In this document: in pieces, positions 8,825 through 16,956 of the stretch | Position numbering within the stretch: the first letter of the stretch is position 1 | Layout: each line of letters starts with the position of its first letter | Origin: SIG653 sp045577455 | GTDB lineage: Bacteria > Bacillota > Clostridia > Oscillospirales > CAG-382 | Assembly: GCA_045577455.1 (NCBI GenBank) | Contig: JAZNIJ010000211.1 | Coordinates: forward strand, 42,690-106,689 | DNA length: 64,000 nt | Direction: 5' to 3' | Made by a program: the position numbers and the translations under genes | Notes under the pieces: model-generated | What the model saw: the letters and a program-made list of their open reading frames with translations, nothing else | What the model was told of the DNA's origin: nothing | The model's database searches: none

Positions 8825-9517
8825 ATGTTTGGTATTTTGTTGCGGTTTGTGTTTTTGTTTCTTCGTGTTAATGGAAACAATTCTTTTCTTGACCCACTCA
8901 GTGCAGAGGATGAGAGAAAATACTTTGAACTTGCTTCCAAAGGGGATGAGAAGGCGCGCGAGAAGTTGATTTTACATAATATGCGCCTTGTTGCCCACAT
9001 TGTGAAAAAATATTATTCCAACATAAAAGAACAGGATGATTTGATTTCAATAGGTACAATAGGTCTGATAAAGGGAATAGACTCTTTTAAAGGCGAAAAG
9101 GGTGCAAAGTTTGCAACATATGCAGGAAAATGTATTCAAAATGAAATACTTATGTATTTTCGCTCTCAAAAAAAGCTGAATAACGAAACCTCAATCAATG
9201 ACAGTATAGATGTTGATAAAGACGGAAACCCACTTACATACATGGAAATACTTTCCGAGGAGGATAATATTGCCGAAACCATTGATAGAAGTATAAAGCT
9301 GTCGGTTATGATGAGGGCAATAGAAACTGTGCTTGATGAGAGGGAAAGAGAAATAATAGAAAAGCGGTACGGATTAAAAACATCATCTGAAGAACTTCCC
9401 CAACGAGAAGTTGCAAAACAGCTTGGAATTTCTCGCTCATATGTTTCACGAATTGAAAAAACAGCCCTTGGAAAAATAGAATCATATATGCGAAAAAAAG
9501 GATATGATGAGGAATAG
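8825..9517 (+). CDS. sigK: RNA polymerase sporulation sigma factor, sigma-K type
   Basis: The 230-residue protein has a hydrophobic head (MFGILLRFVFLFLRVNGNN) like the pro-sequence of sigma-K, then PLSAEDERKYFELASKGD and the region 2 helix HNMRLVAHIVKKYYSN. DLISIGTIGLIKGIDSF follows, and region 4 has the helix-turn-helix LPQREVAKQLGISRSYVSRIE. Sigma-K directs late mother-cell gene expression; the head would keep it membrane-bound until cut. GGAGGG at 8816-8821 fixes the start at 8825 rather than the ATG at 8783. The gene is uninterrupted: no skin-type element splits it. No sigma-E-type promoter could be identified with confidence. A recombinase gene lies 285 bp downstream. Confidence 0.88.
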   Translation: MFGILLRFVFLFLRVNGNNSFLDPLSAEDERKYFELASKGDEKAREKLILHNMRLVAHIVKKYYSNIKEQDDLISIGTIGLIKGIDSFKGEKGAKFATYAGKCIQNEILMYFRSQKKLNNETSINDSIDVDKDGNPLTYMEILSEEDNIAETIDRSIKLSVMMRAIETVLDEREREIIEKRYGLKTSSEELPQREVAKQLGISRSYVSRIEKTALGKIESYMRKKGYDEE

Positions 9518-9639
9518 GGACATATTGAAAGTTGCATCTGCAAGTATATTGATTGTGCCCTGGCAAACCACCGGGTTGGGTGTTGTGAAGTGTTGACGCG
9601 CTTGCCCAGTGTCTCAATTATTTTGTGTTTAAGTTATAT

Positions 9640-9657
9640 AATTGCTTGCAAGCAATT
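9640..9657. repeat. 18-bp perfect palindrome
   Basis: AATTGCTTGCAAGCAATT is self-complementary and lies between sigK and the recombinase gene. It could be a protein-binding site or part of the boundary of the integrated segment; nothing else is visible in 9518-9720. Confidence 0.4.
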
Positions 9658-9750
9658 GTTCTGAAAAAACGCTGCTTATTTTGTGGGCAATATATATTTT
9701 AAAAGAAATATTGGATAGTCTTATGTGAAATGGAAAGGTGTTTCAAAAAC

Positions 9751-9785
9751 AGTCATAACCACCGGCTTAGCCGGTGGTTATGACT
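9751..9785. repeat. 35-base near-perfect cruciform before the recombinase gene
   Basis: Two 17-base arms (starting AGTCATAACCACCGGCT) flank a single central T. It sits immediately before the ribosome site of the recombinase (AAGGAG at 9789), so it could hide the start or mark an element end. The ACCACCGGC core looks like the end hairpins of IS200/IS605-type elements, but no transposase is present. Confidence 0.6.
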
Positions 9786-9802
9786 ACGAAGGAGTGATGC
9801 CA

Positions 9803-10834
9803 ATGAGCAACAAAACAAAAGAACATGACATTGTAACCGCGATCTTGGATGGTGCTTTTGACAAGCCATGGGCGGTGTATTCCCCGGAGGAATACAAGCA
9901 CCAGTTAGCGGAAACACAAGCCGAGGTTAAAAAGCTGACACCCGATGAAGAAAAGACGAAGATGAATAAGCGTATGAGTCTTCGTGTACAGGCTACTGCG
10001 ATTTACAGAAAGGATCAGCATGGAAGCAAGGCAACCAGAAAAAGGTACTATCAAGCCTTCTGTTGCGCCTGCGATTATCTTGCCGATACCTGTAATCTGC
10101 AAAAGGTCTCTAACATTACACCTACGCATTTCCGCAAGGTGGTGGAGTATTGGAAGTCATACAAAGCACCGAGCACCATTCAAACGGAAGTTTCCGGTTT
10201 TCGTAAATACTGCGAATATGCAAAATGTAAACACAAGATGCCTGAGAATAAGGAATTGACGCTCCCAAAGCGTGAACCGAAAAAGTACAACCGTGGATGG
10301 TTGCTCACTGAGTATCAGAAGGCAAGGGAGATTGCGGACTTTATGCGTAGATACGACGTGCGTGACGGATTAGATTTGGGATGGCACTTGGGACTTCGTA
10401 TCATCGAGGCTTGTCAGCTCAAGTTGGGTGATGTGAAAACGGCACTTGGATGGGGAGGTCCTAACATTAAAGGCAAGGGCGGTCAGGTTCGTTTCGTTAC
10501 AATCGAGACAGAGGAACAGTTGGAGCTTCTTAAACGCTTGTACCGCGAAGTCAAGGCAAAGGGACTTACGGACAATGATTTTATTATCAGTAAGTCAATC
10601 TATAAAGGGCCGCTTATGGAGAAGAAGTCAATCGAAAACTGGATCTACAATCACCGTAAGGAATTTACCGATCCGGATCGTCAGAAGAAGGTTACTCCCG
10701 GTAAAAAGCCCCGTGTTGATAAACTTGTTTTCCACGGACTTCGCCACTCCTACAATCAGAACCGTGAAAAGTGGTTGGCGGGCGATCCGAGAAAACTCCA
10801 GAAGCTCAGTCAGGATCTGGGACACCGTCGCTAA
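9803..10834 (+). CDS. Tyrosine recombinase (integrase), ended by a stop just before the catalytic Tyr
   Basis: The 343-residue product has an N-terminal SAM-like DNA-binding half and a C-terminal catalytic half. Visible catalytic residues are Arg near 199 (LGLRIIEA), the HGLRH box at 311-315, and His 341 (LGHRR). Family members have the nucleophilic Tyr about 9 residues after that His. Here a TAA (10832-10834) follows LGHRR, and the same frame continues EVNDIYRE to a TAG at 10859, with a Tyr codon at 10850. So either a nonsense mutation has inactivated it or the stop is read through. ATG 9803 is chosen because AAGGAG lies 8 bases upstream. Codon use is visibly more GC-rich than the neighbours, which suggests transfer. 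Confidence 0.85.
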   Translation: MSNKTKEHDIVTAILDGAFDKPWAVYSPEEYKHQLAETQAEVKKLTPDEEKTKMNKRMSLRVQATAIYRKDQHGSKATRKRYYQAFCCACDYLADTCNLQKVSNITPTHFRKVVEYWKSYKAPSTIQTEVSGFRKYCEYAKCKHKMPENKELTLPKREPKKYNRGWLLTEYQKAREIADFMRRYDVRDGLDLGWHLGLRIIEACQLKLGDVKTALGWGGPNIKGKGGQVRFVTIETEEQLELLKRLYREVKAKGLTDNDFIISKSIYKGPLMEKKSIENWIYNHRKEFTDPDRQKKVTPGKKPRVDKLVFHGLRHSYNQNREKWLAGDPRKLQKLSQDLGHRR

Positions 10835-10871
10835 GAGGTAAATGATATTTATAGAGAATAGGAGGAGATAA

Positions 10872-11033
10872 GTGGGAAAAGAGGTAAAAATCATTCTTAA
10901 ATCCCACATACCTGAAGATGAAATTGAAGCATTGGCAAAATGCTTCCTGCCGGACATATTAGACTTTTTTGAATCCGAAGAAGGCAGACAAGAATTTGAA
11001 CAGTGGACAAGAGAATATGATAAAAATAGCTGA
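10872..11033 (+). CDS. 53-residue acidic protein following the recombinase
   Basis: A GTG start at 10872 follows GGAGGAG at 10861-10867. The product begins MGKEVKIILKSHIPEDEIE and continues with LAKCFLPDILDFFESEEG and EFEQWTREYD, an acidic helical protein. I do not recognise a named family, but short acidic proteins of this style are often encoded directly behind integrases, so a role in recombination or plasmid-like upkeep is possible and is inference only. It starts 38 bp after the recombinase stop and is likely cotranscribed. Confidence 0.65.
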   Translation: MGKEVKIILKSHIPEDEIEALAKCFLPDILDFFESEEGRQEFEQWTREYDKNS

Positions 11034-11088
11034 GGTTGGTATATTTAAAACACATCTAGGATATAATTGAATATATGGAGGTATTAAA

Positions 11089-11334
11089 ATGGATAATATT
11101 ACATTGGAAACCTTTATTAAAAAGATCAACGATCAGAGTTCTAAACCGATGACGTTAGAAATGCTGAAGACTACTTGTATTGTAAATTCCAAGCGATTGA
11201 TTGGTGAAATTGAAAAGCTCGAAAATATGATTTTGACAGCAAGCGAAAAAGAGTTAAGCGGCATTTTACTCATCGGAGCAAAATTAGAAATTATTATTCA
11301 TGATATGGTAAATCTTGAAAATTATTTGCTATAA
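11089..11334 (+). CDS. Hypothetical 81-residue helical protein
   Basis: The product begins MDNITLETFIKKINDQSS and is predicted by eye to be all-helical with leucine and isoleucine spaced as in a coiled coil (GEIEKLENMILTASEKEL, then LLIGAKLEIIIHDM). TGGAGG lies about 7 bases before the ATG. It is the last plus-strand gene of the recombinase-bearing segment and is followed at once by a strong terminator. Family not recognised. Confidence 0.55.
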   Translation: MDNITLETFIKKINDQSSKPMTLEMLKTTCIVNSKRLIGEIEKLENMILTASEKELSGILLIGAKLEIIIHDMVNLENYLL

Positions 11335-11344
11335 TGACAAGATA

Positions 11345-11391
11345 AAAACCATCATTGCCACATGTGACGAAACTGCGGCAATGATGGTTTT
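11345..11391. terminator. Terminator between convergent cargo genes
   Basis: A perfect 15-bp stem (AAAACCATCATTGCC and complement) with a 17-base loop, followed by GTTTT on the plus strand and A-rich flank on the other, can stop both directions. Confidence 0.85.
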
Positions 11392-11394
11392 GTT

Positions 11395-11811
11395 TTAAAT
11401 ATTTATGCGTTTTATATTACCTAAAACTGTTTCGTATTCATTACCTATATCAGTATTAGTAAGAACAATAGCATTCTTAAGTCTTAACAAACTATTAATT
11501 GAAAACTCATTATTTATCCAGATTTTTTTGGTGTTATAATTAAATTTGTCTAATCTATATTCCAATTCATTTATTTTTTTTGAAAGGATATACAAATGCG
11601 TATCTGTCAGCGAAAAATAACTTTCTTTGCAATCAAATACAAATTTGTCTTTTCTCAAATGTTCTACATATAATTGAAAAATATTAATATCAGACAATGA
11701 TTCACCGTTGCTTCGCAAATGAGTTTTCAAATAATCTAAGCTAATCCAGCTTATATCCTTTGTTTTTATTCTGTCGACCAAAGATTCAATTGTATCAATT
11801 GTTGCTGTCAT
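11395..11811 (-). CDS. Hypothetical protein, second gene of a coupled cargo pair
   Basis: This 138-residue, very AT-rich gene begins MTATIDTIESLVDRIKTK. Its ATG overlaps the stop of the upstream gene in an ATGA (11808-11811), and GGAGA lies in front, so the pair is translationally coupled. The product is soluble, with short helices and a YFSLTDTHLYILSKKINELEYR stretch broken by charged residues. The middle resembles a small winged-helix (SLDYLKTHLRSNGESLSDINIF) but I cannot name a family. Context in a recombinase-bearing segment suggests an accessory role such as defence or conflict; this is inference. Confidence 0.55.
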   Translation of the reverse strand: MTATIDTIESLVDRIKTKDISWISLDYLKTHLRSNGESLSDINIFQLYVEHLRKDKFVFDCKESYFSLTDTHLYILSKKINELEYRLDKFNYNTKKIWINNEFSINSLLRLKNAIVLTNTDIGNEYETVLGNIKRINI

Positions 11812-12254
11812 ATTAACTTTTTCTCCTTTTCCATCCGGGTGCAAAGTGCGTGTAACTTTCTTTGAAAGTTATTGGCTGTGTTTTCGACATCACTTGAGTT
11901 TTTACTTTTTTCTGCCATGGAAATAAGTTCTTTTATATCTGGCACAACATTTTTCTTTAAAAGGTTACCATAATTTATGAGTATATCATCAAGTTGCTCA
12001 ATTACCCAATCGTATACCGTATTTCCACATATTGTTGAATCTTTTTTTAAGGTTTCCTCATAGGACCTTAATATTTTAATTCGATCATCAATATCTTTTA
12101 AATACTCCGACTTTTCAACATATAGTAACAACGATCTCTTGATTCCTACCGTGGTTAATAATGTCCATATCGTTATAATTAGTCCTATCCACGATAAAAT
12201 GTCGGTTACAGCCGAAAAATAATCCCAAAAGCCCCATTGAACTACATTCTCCAG
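11808..12254 (-). CDS. Hypothetical membrane-anchored protein, first gene of the cargo pair (start uncertain)
   Basis: From a TTG at 12131 the frame gives 107 residues (LLYVEKSEYLKDIDDRIKIL onwards), a soluble helical domain. The same frame stays open upstream, and the extra codons spell WGFWDYFSAVTDILSWIGL then IITIWTLLTTVGI, an amphipathic head and a membrane segment. That is unlikely by chance, so the true N-terminus is probably near 12254, where only a CTG (or ATC just before) follows AGAGGTG; this gives 148 residues. An unannotated frameshift to the GTG of another frame is an alternative. Product would be an N-anchored cytosolic helical protein coupled to the next gene. Confidence 0.5.
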   Translation of the reverse strand: MENVVQWGFWDYFSAVTDILSWIGLIITIWTLLTTVGIKRSLLLYVEKSEYLKDIDDRIKILRSYEETLKKDSTICGNTVYDWVIEQLDDILINYGNLLKKNVVPDIKELISMAEKSKNSSDVENTANNFQRKLHALCTRMEKEKKLI

Positions 12255-12345
12255 GATAACGCACCTCTTTTCTATATACAGACCTACCCTAATCTAGATT
12301 TTAGCACAAACACTACAAAATGTCAATATACTTAAATGTATACAA

Positions 12346-12387
12346 CAAACCCGAACGTTTCACCAATCGGTAAAAGGTTCGGGTTTG
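12346..12387 (-). terminator. Terminator after tRNA-Leu
   Basis: An 11-bp perfect stem (CAAACCCGAAC / GTTCGGGTTTG) begins 8 bases beyond the tRNA 3' end on the minus strand and is followed by a T-rich stretch. Confidence 0.7.
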
Positions 12388-12394
12388 AATGCTT

Positions 12395-12477
12395 TGGTGC
12401 GGCCGATGGGACTTGAACCCATACGGTTGCCCACACGCCCCTCAAACGTGCGCGTCTGCCAGTTCCGCCACGGCCGC
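12395..12477 (-). tRNA. tRNA-Leu (anticodon GAG)
   Basis: On the minus strand the acceptor arms GCGGCCG and CGGCCGC pair, the T arm reads GGGTTCAAGTCCC, and the anticodon loop TTTGAGG gives GAG. A long variable arm fits a class II leucine tRNA. The CCA is encoded. Its 3' end faces the recombinase-bearing segment, but I found no second copy of that end at the other side. Confidence 0.95.
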
Positions 12478-12519
12478 ATACCATTTTAATTGAGGGTGTT
12501 TCCCTCAGAGAGCTTATTC

Positions 12520-12547
12520 ATTATATCACAAATTTTGTATTTGTCAA
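12520..12547 (-). promoter_or_regulatory. Promoter for tRNA-Leu
   Basis: Minus-strand TTGACA (12542-12547) and TATAAT (12520-12525) with a 16-base spacer: both boxes match consensus, as expected for a stable RNA. The remainder of 12548-12719 holds no gene I can support. Confidence 0.85.
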
Positions 12548-12719
12548 TACCTTTTTGAAAAAAACTTTCTTTTTTATCAAAAAATATTGTCAAGAAAATT
12601 TTCAAATTAAATTCTACCCATATCCTAAAAGTAGAATTTACTTTGGGGAATAAAATATGGTAGAATTTGGTTTGAAAAAAGGCGGCGTTATACAAAATCG
12701 AAAATTACAAGAAAGATAA

Positions 12720-12757
12720 AAATGCCCCTGCCGTAAAGTTTTTCGGTAAGGGCATTT
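12720..12757 (-). terminator. Terminator of the small membrane protein gene
   Basis: AAATGCCC pairs with GGGCATTT around an inner CCG/CGG stem; read on the minus strand it is followed by TTTTTATC. Confidence 0.65.
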
Positions 12758-12848
12758 GAAATGATGAAAGAATTGCCGAATTTTAAAACGGCAACAGCTA
12801 AATAACAAGCTGTTCAAAGAGGGAATCTGATTTTTTGTTCAGCACCAT

Positions 12849-13034
12849 TTATCGAGACCACATCAGATACAACGATACGGAAACGATAAACACTAATGCT
12901 GTTGCTCCAACCATAAGCGAAGGAATTGACAGCAAAGCATCGCAAGCTAAAAACATACCGGTGCTGAATGCACAAAGAATCCCTGAAAGGCAACCTATTA
13001 TAGAAGCACATTTTACTTTGAAGGACTTTTCCAT
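12849..13034 (-). CDS. Small two-helix membrane protein
   Basis: The 61-residue product starts MEKSFKVKCASIIGCLSG and has two hydrophobic helices (about residues 9-30 and 36-57) rich in small residues and cysteine. GAGGTG sits 6 bases before the ATG at 13034, which argues for a real gene rather than the ATG at 13043. A terminator follows 91 bp downstream. Family not recognised. Confidence 0.5.
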   Translation of the reverse strand: MEKSFKVKCASIIGCLSGILCAFSTGMFLACDALLSIPSLMVGATALVFIVSVSLYLMWSR

Positions 13035-13231
13035 ATTGCGCACCTCATTATTTTATCTACAATATCATTTTAATAGAAAGAGAAGTCTTTTTCAACCAAT
13101 AAAATGAAAAACAAAAAAGAATAAATATGTGCAAAAAACCTCTAAAGGGGCAATATGTAAAGAATTATAGTTTTTTAAGTAAAACATTTATGTAACATCG
13201 CTATAAATAGTTAGAATTCTTTTGTTCTTAC

Positions 13232-14752
13232 TTAAGGAATCAAAATAGATTTAACACCTTTTGCAACGATTCCATCCGATGTGAAAGAAGAAGCATTCTC
13301 TTTTTCCATTTTAACAGGGTCTATTCCATATTCTTTTGAAATATCCCAAAGAGTTTCCTTTTCGTTTGGGTAATAGATTGTGATGCGGCTTTTATCCCTT
13401 GTTTCTCTCGCAGAAGAAGGTGAAAAATCTGAAATCACCTCTTGGCTTCTTGCTTCGTAACGCCTTATAGTTGCATTTGCTGAAACTCTCACAGTAATTA
13501 CATCACGCCCTGTAATCATTGAAGAAGCTCCCGTTGGTATAACCGAACAGCGACAAAAGGCACTTCCCGACATTTCCGGAAACATTTCGGAAAAATTAAC
13601 GGTAAAACTAACGCTGTCAATTCCACTTTCCGTCTTTCCTAAAACAGATATTCCACAAATTCCGTTAATTTTCTCTCCTTGTTCTGTTTTTTCAACGGAT
13701 TCAACATCCATAACGACATTTGTGTCATATATTTCAGATATCTCTGTGCCGGGAATTTCAAAAATTTTTTCAATAGTAAATGGGCGCGAAAAAACATCAA
13801 CAAGCTCATTGAAATTAAGAGTTTCTGTTTTTGCCGAAAGAAGGTCTGAGGGCGAGAACACATCCCTTGGTAGTTCCTCGTTTTTTTCTTTGACTCTGAA
13901 AATCGTTAAAGTTGGAGAGTAAAAGAACCTTAAAACCCTGTCTTCACCATATTTATCAATATCTTTTTCTGCCATTTGGTTGTTAACCGCAAGATAATAG
14001 TAAATGATTGTGTTTTCGTCTATGGCTTCGTTCTCTATGGTTAACGAAATAGGAACGGAGCGTGAAAACAGATTGTATTTTCCGTCTCCCTCGTAAAACA
14101 CCTTAAAAATCGCGGAGGTATTAAGGGTTACAGACTCGAAAGATTTAACAATATCTAAGGGGATAAGACGGACAGATGAAAAAATAATCTTATCAACGGA
14201 AGGATATGAGCTGTCAACGGTAAATTCTTCTTCAAAAGAAAAAGACTGGGTTAAAGGCGGCAAAAACTCCTGAAACGGAAAGTTTATCGTATCATAAAAT
14301 AAAATATTGTTTCCTGAATTGATATCGGGAATCTCTGTTGCAACATTCTCATTTGCTTCAAGATGAATTTTATTTTTACCCTTTATGTATAACTTTCTTG
14401 GAGAAATAACCTTACAGCTTATAAATGTGCAAAAAACTTTGGCAAAAGTTAAAAGATTTTCCGAATCTGTTTTCATATCAATGCTAACGTCAAAATCATC
14501 GGAGAAGTTTAACGGTTCAACGCTTCCGTCCTCAGCGGATTGATAAAGTATTCTGAAAGTGTTTTTTCCAAACACATCGGCAATGTTGCTTTTAGTTGTA
14601 ACATCGGTTATTTCAGGCAATGATTCAATTTGAATGAGCTTTGATATCCCCGCCATAGTTTCGGGTAATTCGTATTCTTTCTCCCATTCTGTATATGTGT
14701 ATCCGCTGTATGCGGTTTTTGGGAGGTAAACTGTTTTTTTAGGTGTATTCAT
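13232..14752 (-). CDS. SPOCS (DUF3794) and LysM protein, SipL-like spore morphogenesis protein
   Basis: The 506-residue protein carries several DUF3794/SPOCS-like beta-rich units. The last one reads about RDVITVRVSANATIRRYEAR then SQEVISDF. It ends in a LysM module (RITIYYPNEKETLWDISKEY, GIDPVKMEKEN). That order matches SipL of Clostridioides difficile, which binds SpoIVA through its LysM domain and builds the spore coat basement layer; length is also similar. The start at 14752 uses AAGGCGG, which lies inside the hairpin at 14761-14805. Together with sigma-K it argues that the host sporulates. It follows the peptidase gene in the same direction by 77 bp. Confidence 0.8.
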   Translation of the reverse strand: MNTPKKTVYLPKTAYSGYTYTEWEKEYELPETMAGISKLIQIESLPEITDVTTKSNIADVFGKNTFRILYQSAEDGSVEPLNFSDDFDVSIDMKTDSENLLTFAKVFCTFISCKVISPRKLYIKGKNKIHLEANENVATEIPDINSGNNILFYDTINFPFQEFLPPLTQSFSFEEEFTVDSSYPSVDKIIFSSVRLIPLDIVKSFESVTLNTSAIFKVFYEGDGKYNLFSRSVPISLTIENEAIDENTIIYYYLAVNNQMAEKDIDKYGEDRVLRFFYSPTLTIFRVKEKNEELPRDVFSPSDLLSAKTETLNFNELVDVFSRPFTIEKIFEIPGTEISEIYDTNVVMDVESVEKTEQGEKINGICGISVLGKTESGIDSVSFTVNFSEMFPEMSGSAFCRCSVIPTGASSMITGRDVITVRVSANATIRRYEARSQEVISDFSPSSARETRDKSRITIYYPNEKETLWDISKEYGIDPVKMEKENASSFTSDGIVAKGVKSILIP

Positions 14753-14760
14753 AAATAAAC

Positions 14761-14805
14761 CGCCTTTCTTGCATATATCGTTTAGTAAGATATATGAGAA
14801 AGGCG
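14761..14805 (-). promoter_or_regulatory. Leader hairpin hiding the ribosome site of the SipL-like gene
   Basis: CGCCTTTCT (14761-14769) pairs with AGAAAGGCG (14797-14805), and ATATATC (14773-14779) with GATATAT (14789-14795). On the minus strand the outer 3' arm contains the AAGGCGG ribosome site eight bases before the ATG. No T-run follows, so a translation switch is more likely than a terminator. Confidence 0.55.
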
Positions 14806-14829
14806 ATTGTTTTATGATAGCAAAATAAT

Positions 14830-16239
14830 TTAATATTTTTCGGCAAGGGATATAAACAGTAATGTGAAGATTTTTATGCAATCCTCGAATTCTGCTTGTG
14901 AAATATACTCATCGTTTTCGTGCGCTCCACCTTTACCGTTGCCGAAAAGGGAAATATACTTTTCCTGTATAGCACCGTAAACATATGTGTTAGGAAAAAT
15001 TTTTGCATAAGTTCCTCCACCAATTGTATATGGTGAGCTCATATCATTTGTAACTTCTCTGTAGCAATCCAAAAGGATTTCAATTTCCTTGCTGTCTGCG
15101 GGAATGTAATACGGATTTGAACGGCCGCCCGTTTCGAGAATAAAATTGTTTTCTTGGCAAAAACTCTCTAATTTTTTTATAATGCTGTCCCATTCTTTAG
15201 TCACGGGAAGTCGAATATTGAAGGATTGAACAATGGAATCCCCAACGGTTTTTGCAACGCCTGCAACGCAGGTGAGATATCCCGACGGCTCATCTTCGCA
15301 GTTGATTCCCAAAACCTCGCCCTTATAATCAAAAGCTGAGTTTTTCAAAAATTCAAATGCTTCTTTTTCCTTTCCTGAAACAGGAACATTTTCAAGTATA
15401 TATTCCGCCAAAAGTCCAATAGCATTTAAACCGCTCTGAGGTATTGCAGCGTGCGCGGTAATTCCCTCTGCGGAAAGTTCAATACCATTTGCTGTGATTC
15501 TCTCTTTTGAATCAAGGGGAAAGCATTGGGAAAGCTCTGCCTTTGCATTTCCTGCAACAGCGTTTTTAACTGTTCCACCCGAAAAGCTCTTAACTTTTGA
15601 TAGGCAACCAGGAATTGTTATATAAACGGTTGTGATACCCTTTTCTCCAATACAAACAGGAAAATTGGCATCGGGAGTTATGGAAAAGAAGGGAGCTTTG
15701 TGTTTTTTAAGGTAGTAGGGAAGGTCGTTCATCCCTGTTTCTTCGTTGCATCCTGCAATTATTGATATATCAAAGGGCAACGCTTTCCCATATTCTTCTT
15801 TTATATATTTCATCGCATACATAGCGGCAACGAGAGGGCCTTTATCGTCTTCTGTTCCTCTGCCCATATAAACGCCATCGCGGATGGTGAGCTCAAATGG
15901 GTTACAGCTCCATGTTGAGCTTTCTGCGGGAACAACATCAATATGACCAACAACGCCAACTTCGTTTTCAAATCCGTCTTTATATGGAGCTGTTCTTTTT
16001 GTGGATGTTTTCAGAGTAACTTTTCCACAGCGATAGTCTATGTTTTCACATTCAAAGCCGTGATTTTTTCCCATTTCAAGAAGGGTATCAAGTGCATCAC
16101 CAACATTTTTTCCGAAAACCTTTTCGCCGTCTGCTGTGCCTTCAACGCTGGGGATGGAAATAATGCGTGATAAATCCTTTAAATAACTATCTCTGTTTCT
16201 TTCAATGAATTCTGAAATCCTTTTAATTGTTTCTGTCAT
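14830..16239 (-). CDS. PepV/Sapep-family M20 dipeptidase
   Basis: The 469-residue metallopeptidase splits dipeptides in the cytosol. Metal-site motifs are visible in order: VGHIDVVP (His), MGRGTEDDKGP (bridging Asp), GCNEETG (catalytic Glu and metal Glu), SITPDANFP (Asp) and KGGAHENDE (His). The lid domain insertion (about residues 190-310) is typical of PepV. GGGAG precedes the ATG. Gene order DivIVA, peptidase, SipL-like on the minus strand could be one transcript, though gaps of about 70 bp separate them. Confidence 0.9.
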   Translation of the reverse strand: MTETIKRISEFIERNRDSYLKDLSRIISIPSVEGTADGEKVFGKNVGDALDTLLEMGKNHGFECENIDYRCGKVTLKTSTKRTAPYKDGFENEVGVVGHIDVVPAESSTWSCNPFELTIRDGVYMGRGTEDDKGPLVAAMYAMKYIKEEYGKALPFDISIIAGCNEETGMNDLPYYLKKHKAPFFSITPDANFPVCIGEKGITTVYITIPGCLSKVKSFSGGTVKNAVAGNAKAELSQCFPLDSKERITANGIELSAEGITAHAAIPQSGLNAIGLLAEYILENVPVSGKEKEAFEFLKNSAFDYKGEVLGINCEDEPSGYLTCVAGVAKTVGDSIVQSFNIRLPVTKEWDSIIKKLESFCQENNFILETGGRSNPYYIPADSKEIEILLDCYREVTNDMSSPYTIGGGTYAKIFPNTYVYGAIQEKYISLFGNGKGGAHENDEYISQAEFEDCIKIFTLLFISLAEKY

Positions 16240-16312
16240 GCTTTGCTCCCTATCTTTTGTTTTGGCTGTATACGCTCTTGATATTTATTACAACAATAAG
16301 TAAGAAACCGCG

Positions 16313-16828
16313 TTATCCTTTATATATATTGGAAGAAATTCTCTCAAGAGCTTTCTTGAAAGTTTCTTCTGTTGTACTAAGTAAGGCAGAAATTTCTTTT
16401 CCCATAGCAGAATAATCTGCTATTGCTTTTTTGATTCCCTCTGCACTTTTTTCTGCATCGTTTAAAATAGATACAATTTGGTCATTTGCTTTTATTCTTG
16501 CTTCAGCAATAATAAGTTCAGCTTTTTTGTTTGCATCGTCCACTATTTCAGATGCCTTAACCTCTGCAAGAAGGAGCTTTTCACCCATATCTGCACAAAG
16601 GCGTTCATATTTTTTCTTCATTTCGTTAAGGTCTTCGCTTTGCGATGCTTCAACGGTGGCCGGTGTGGTAGTGGCGTTTTGTGAGAGCTTCCTCACCTCA
16701 TCCTCAAGCTCTTTTATCCTTTTGTTTTTTTCAGCAAGTGTTGCTTCGTGAGCATCGTTTTGTTGTTTTATAAAATTGTTGACTTCGTCTCTGTCATAAC
16801 CTTTTTTTGATTCAGTGAAAACAGGCAT
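16313..16828 (-). CDS. DivIVA-domain coiled-coil protein
   Basis: The 171-residue product begins MPVFTESKKGYDRDEVNNFI, which is the DivIVA N-terminal membrane-curvature motif (GYDxxEVxxFI). Two long coiled coils follow (about residues 18-50 and 65-150) separated by a Thr/Ser/Ala linker. Such proteins mark division sites or poles. It is shorter than most DivIVA proteins that recruit division partners, so the exact role is open. AAAGGAG precedes the start. Confidence 0.82.
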   Translation of the reverse strand: MPVFTESKKGYDRDEVNNFIKQQNDAHEATLAEKNKRIKELEDEVRKLSQNATTTPATVEASQSEDLNEMKKKYERLCADMGEKLLLAEVKASEIVDDANKKAELIIAEARIKANDQIVSILNDAEKSAEGIKKAIADYSAMGKEISALLSTTEETFKKALERISSNIYKG

Positions 16829-16956
16829 AATTTATCTCCTTTCAGTGTATACATCAACATAATATCACATTTTTCGCAGAATTAAAAGGGCTTTTGCAAA
16901 ATTTTTATATATTTTTTCAAAAATACAAATATATTATTCCGAGAGGGGGAACAAAA

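Noticed and set aside
9518..12477. Element bounded by a duplicated tRNA-Leu 3' end
   Set aside because: No copy of the tRNA-Leu end is visible between sigK and the recombinase, so the true ends remain unknown.
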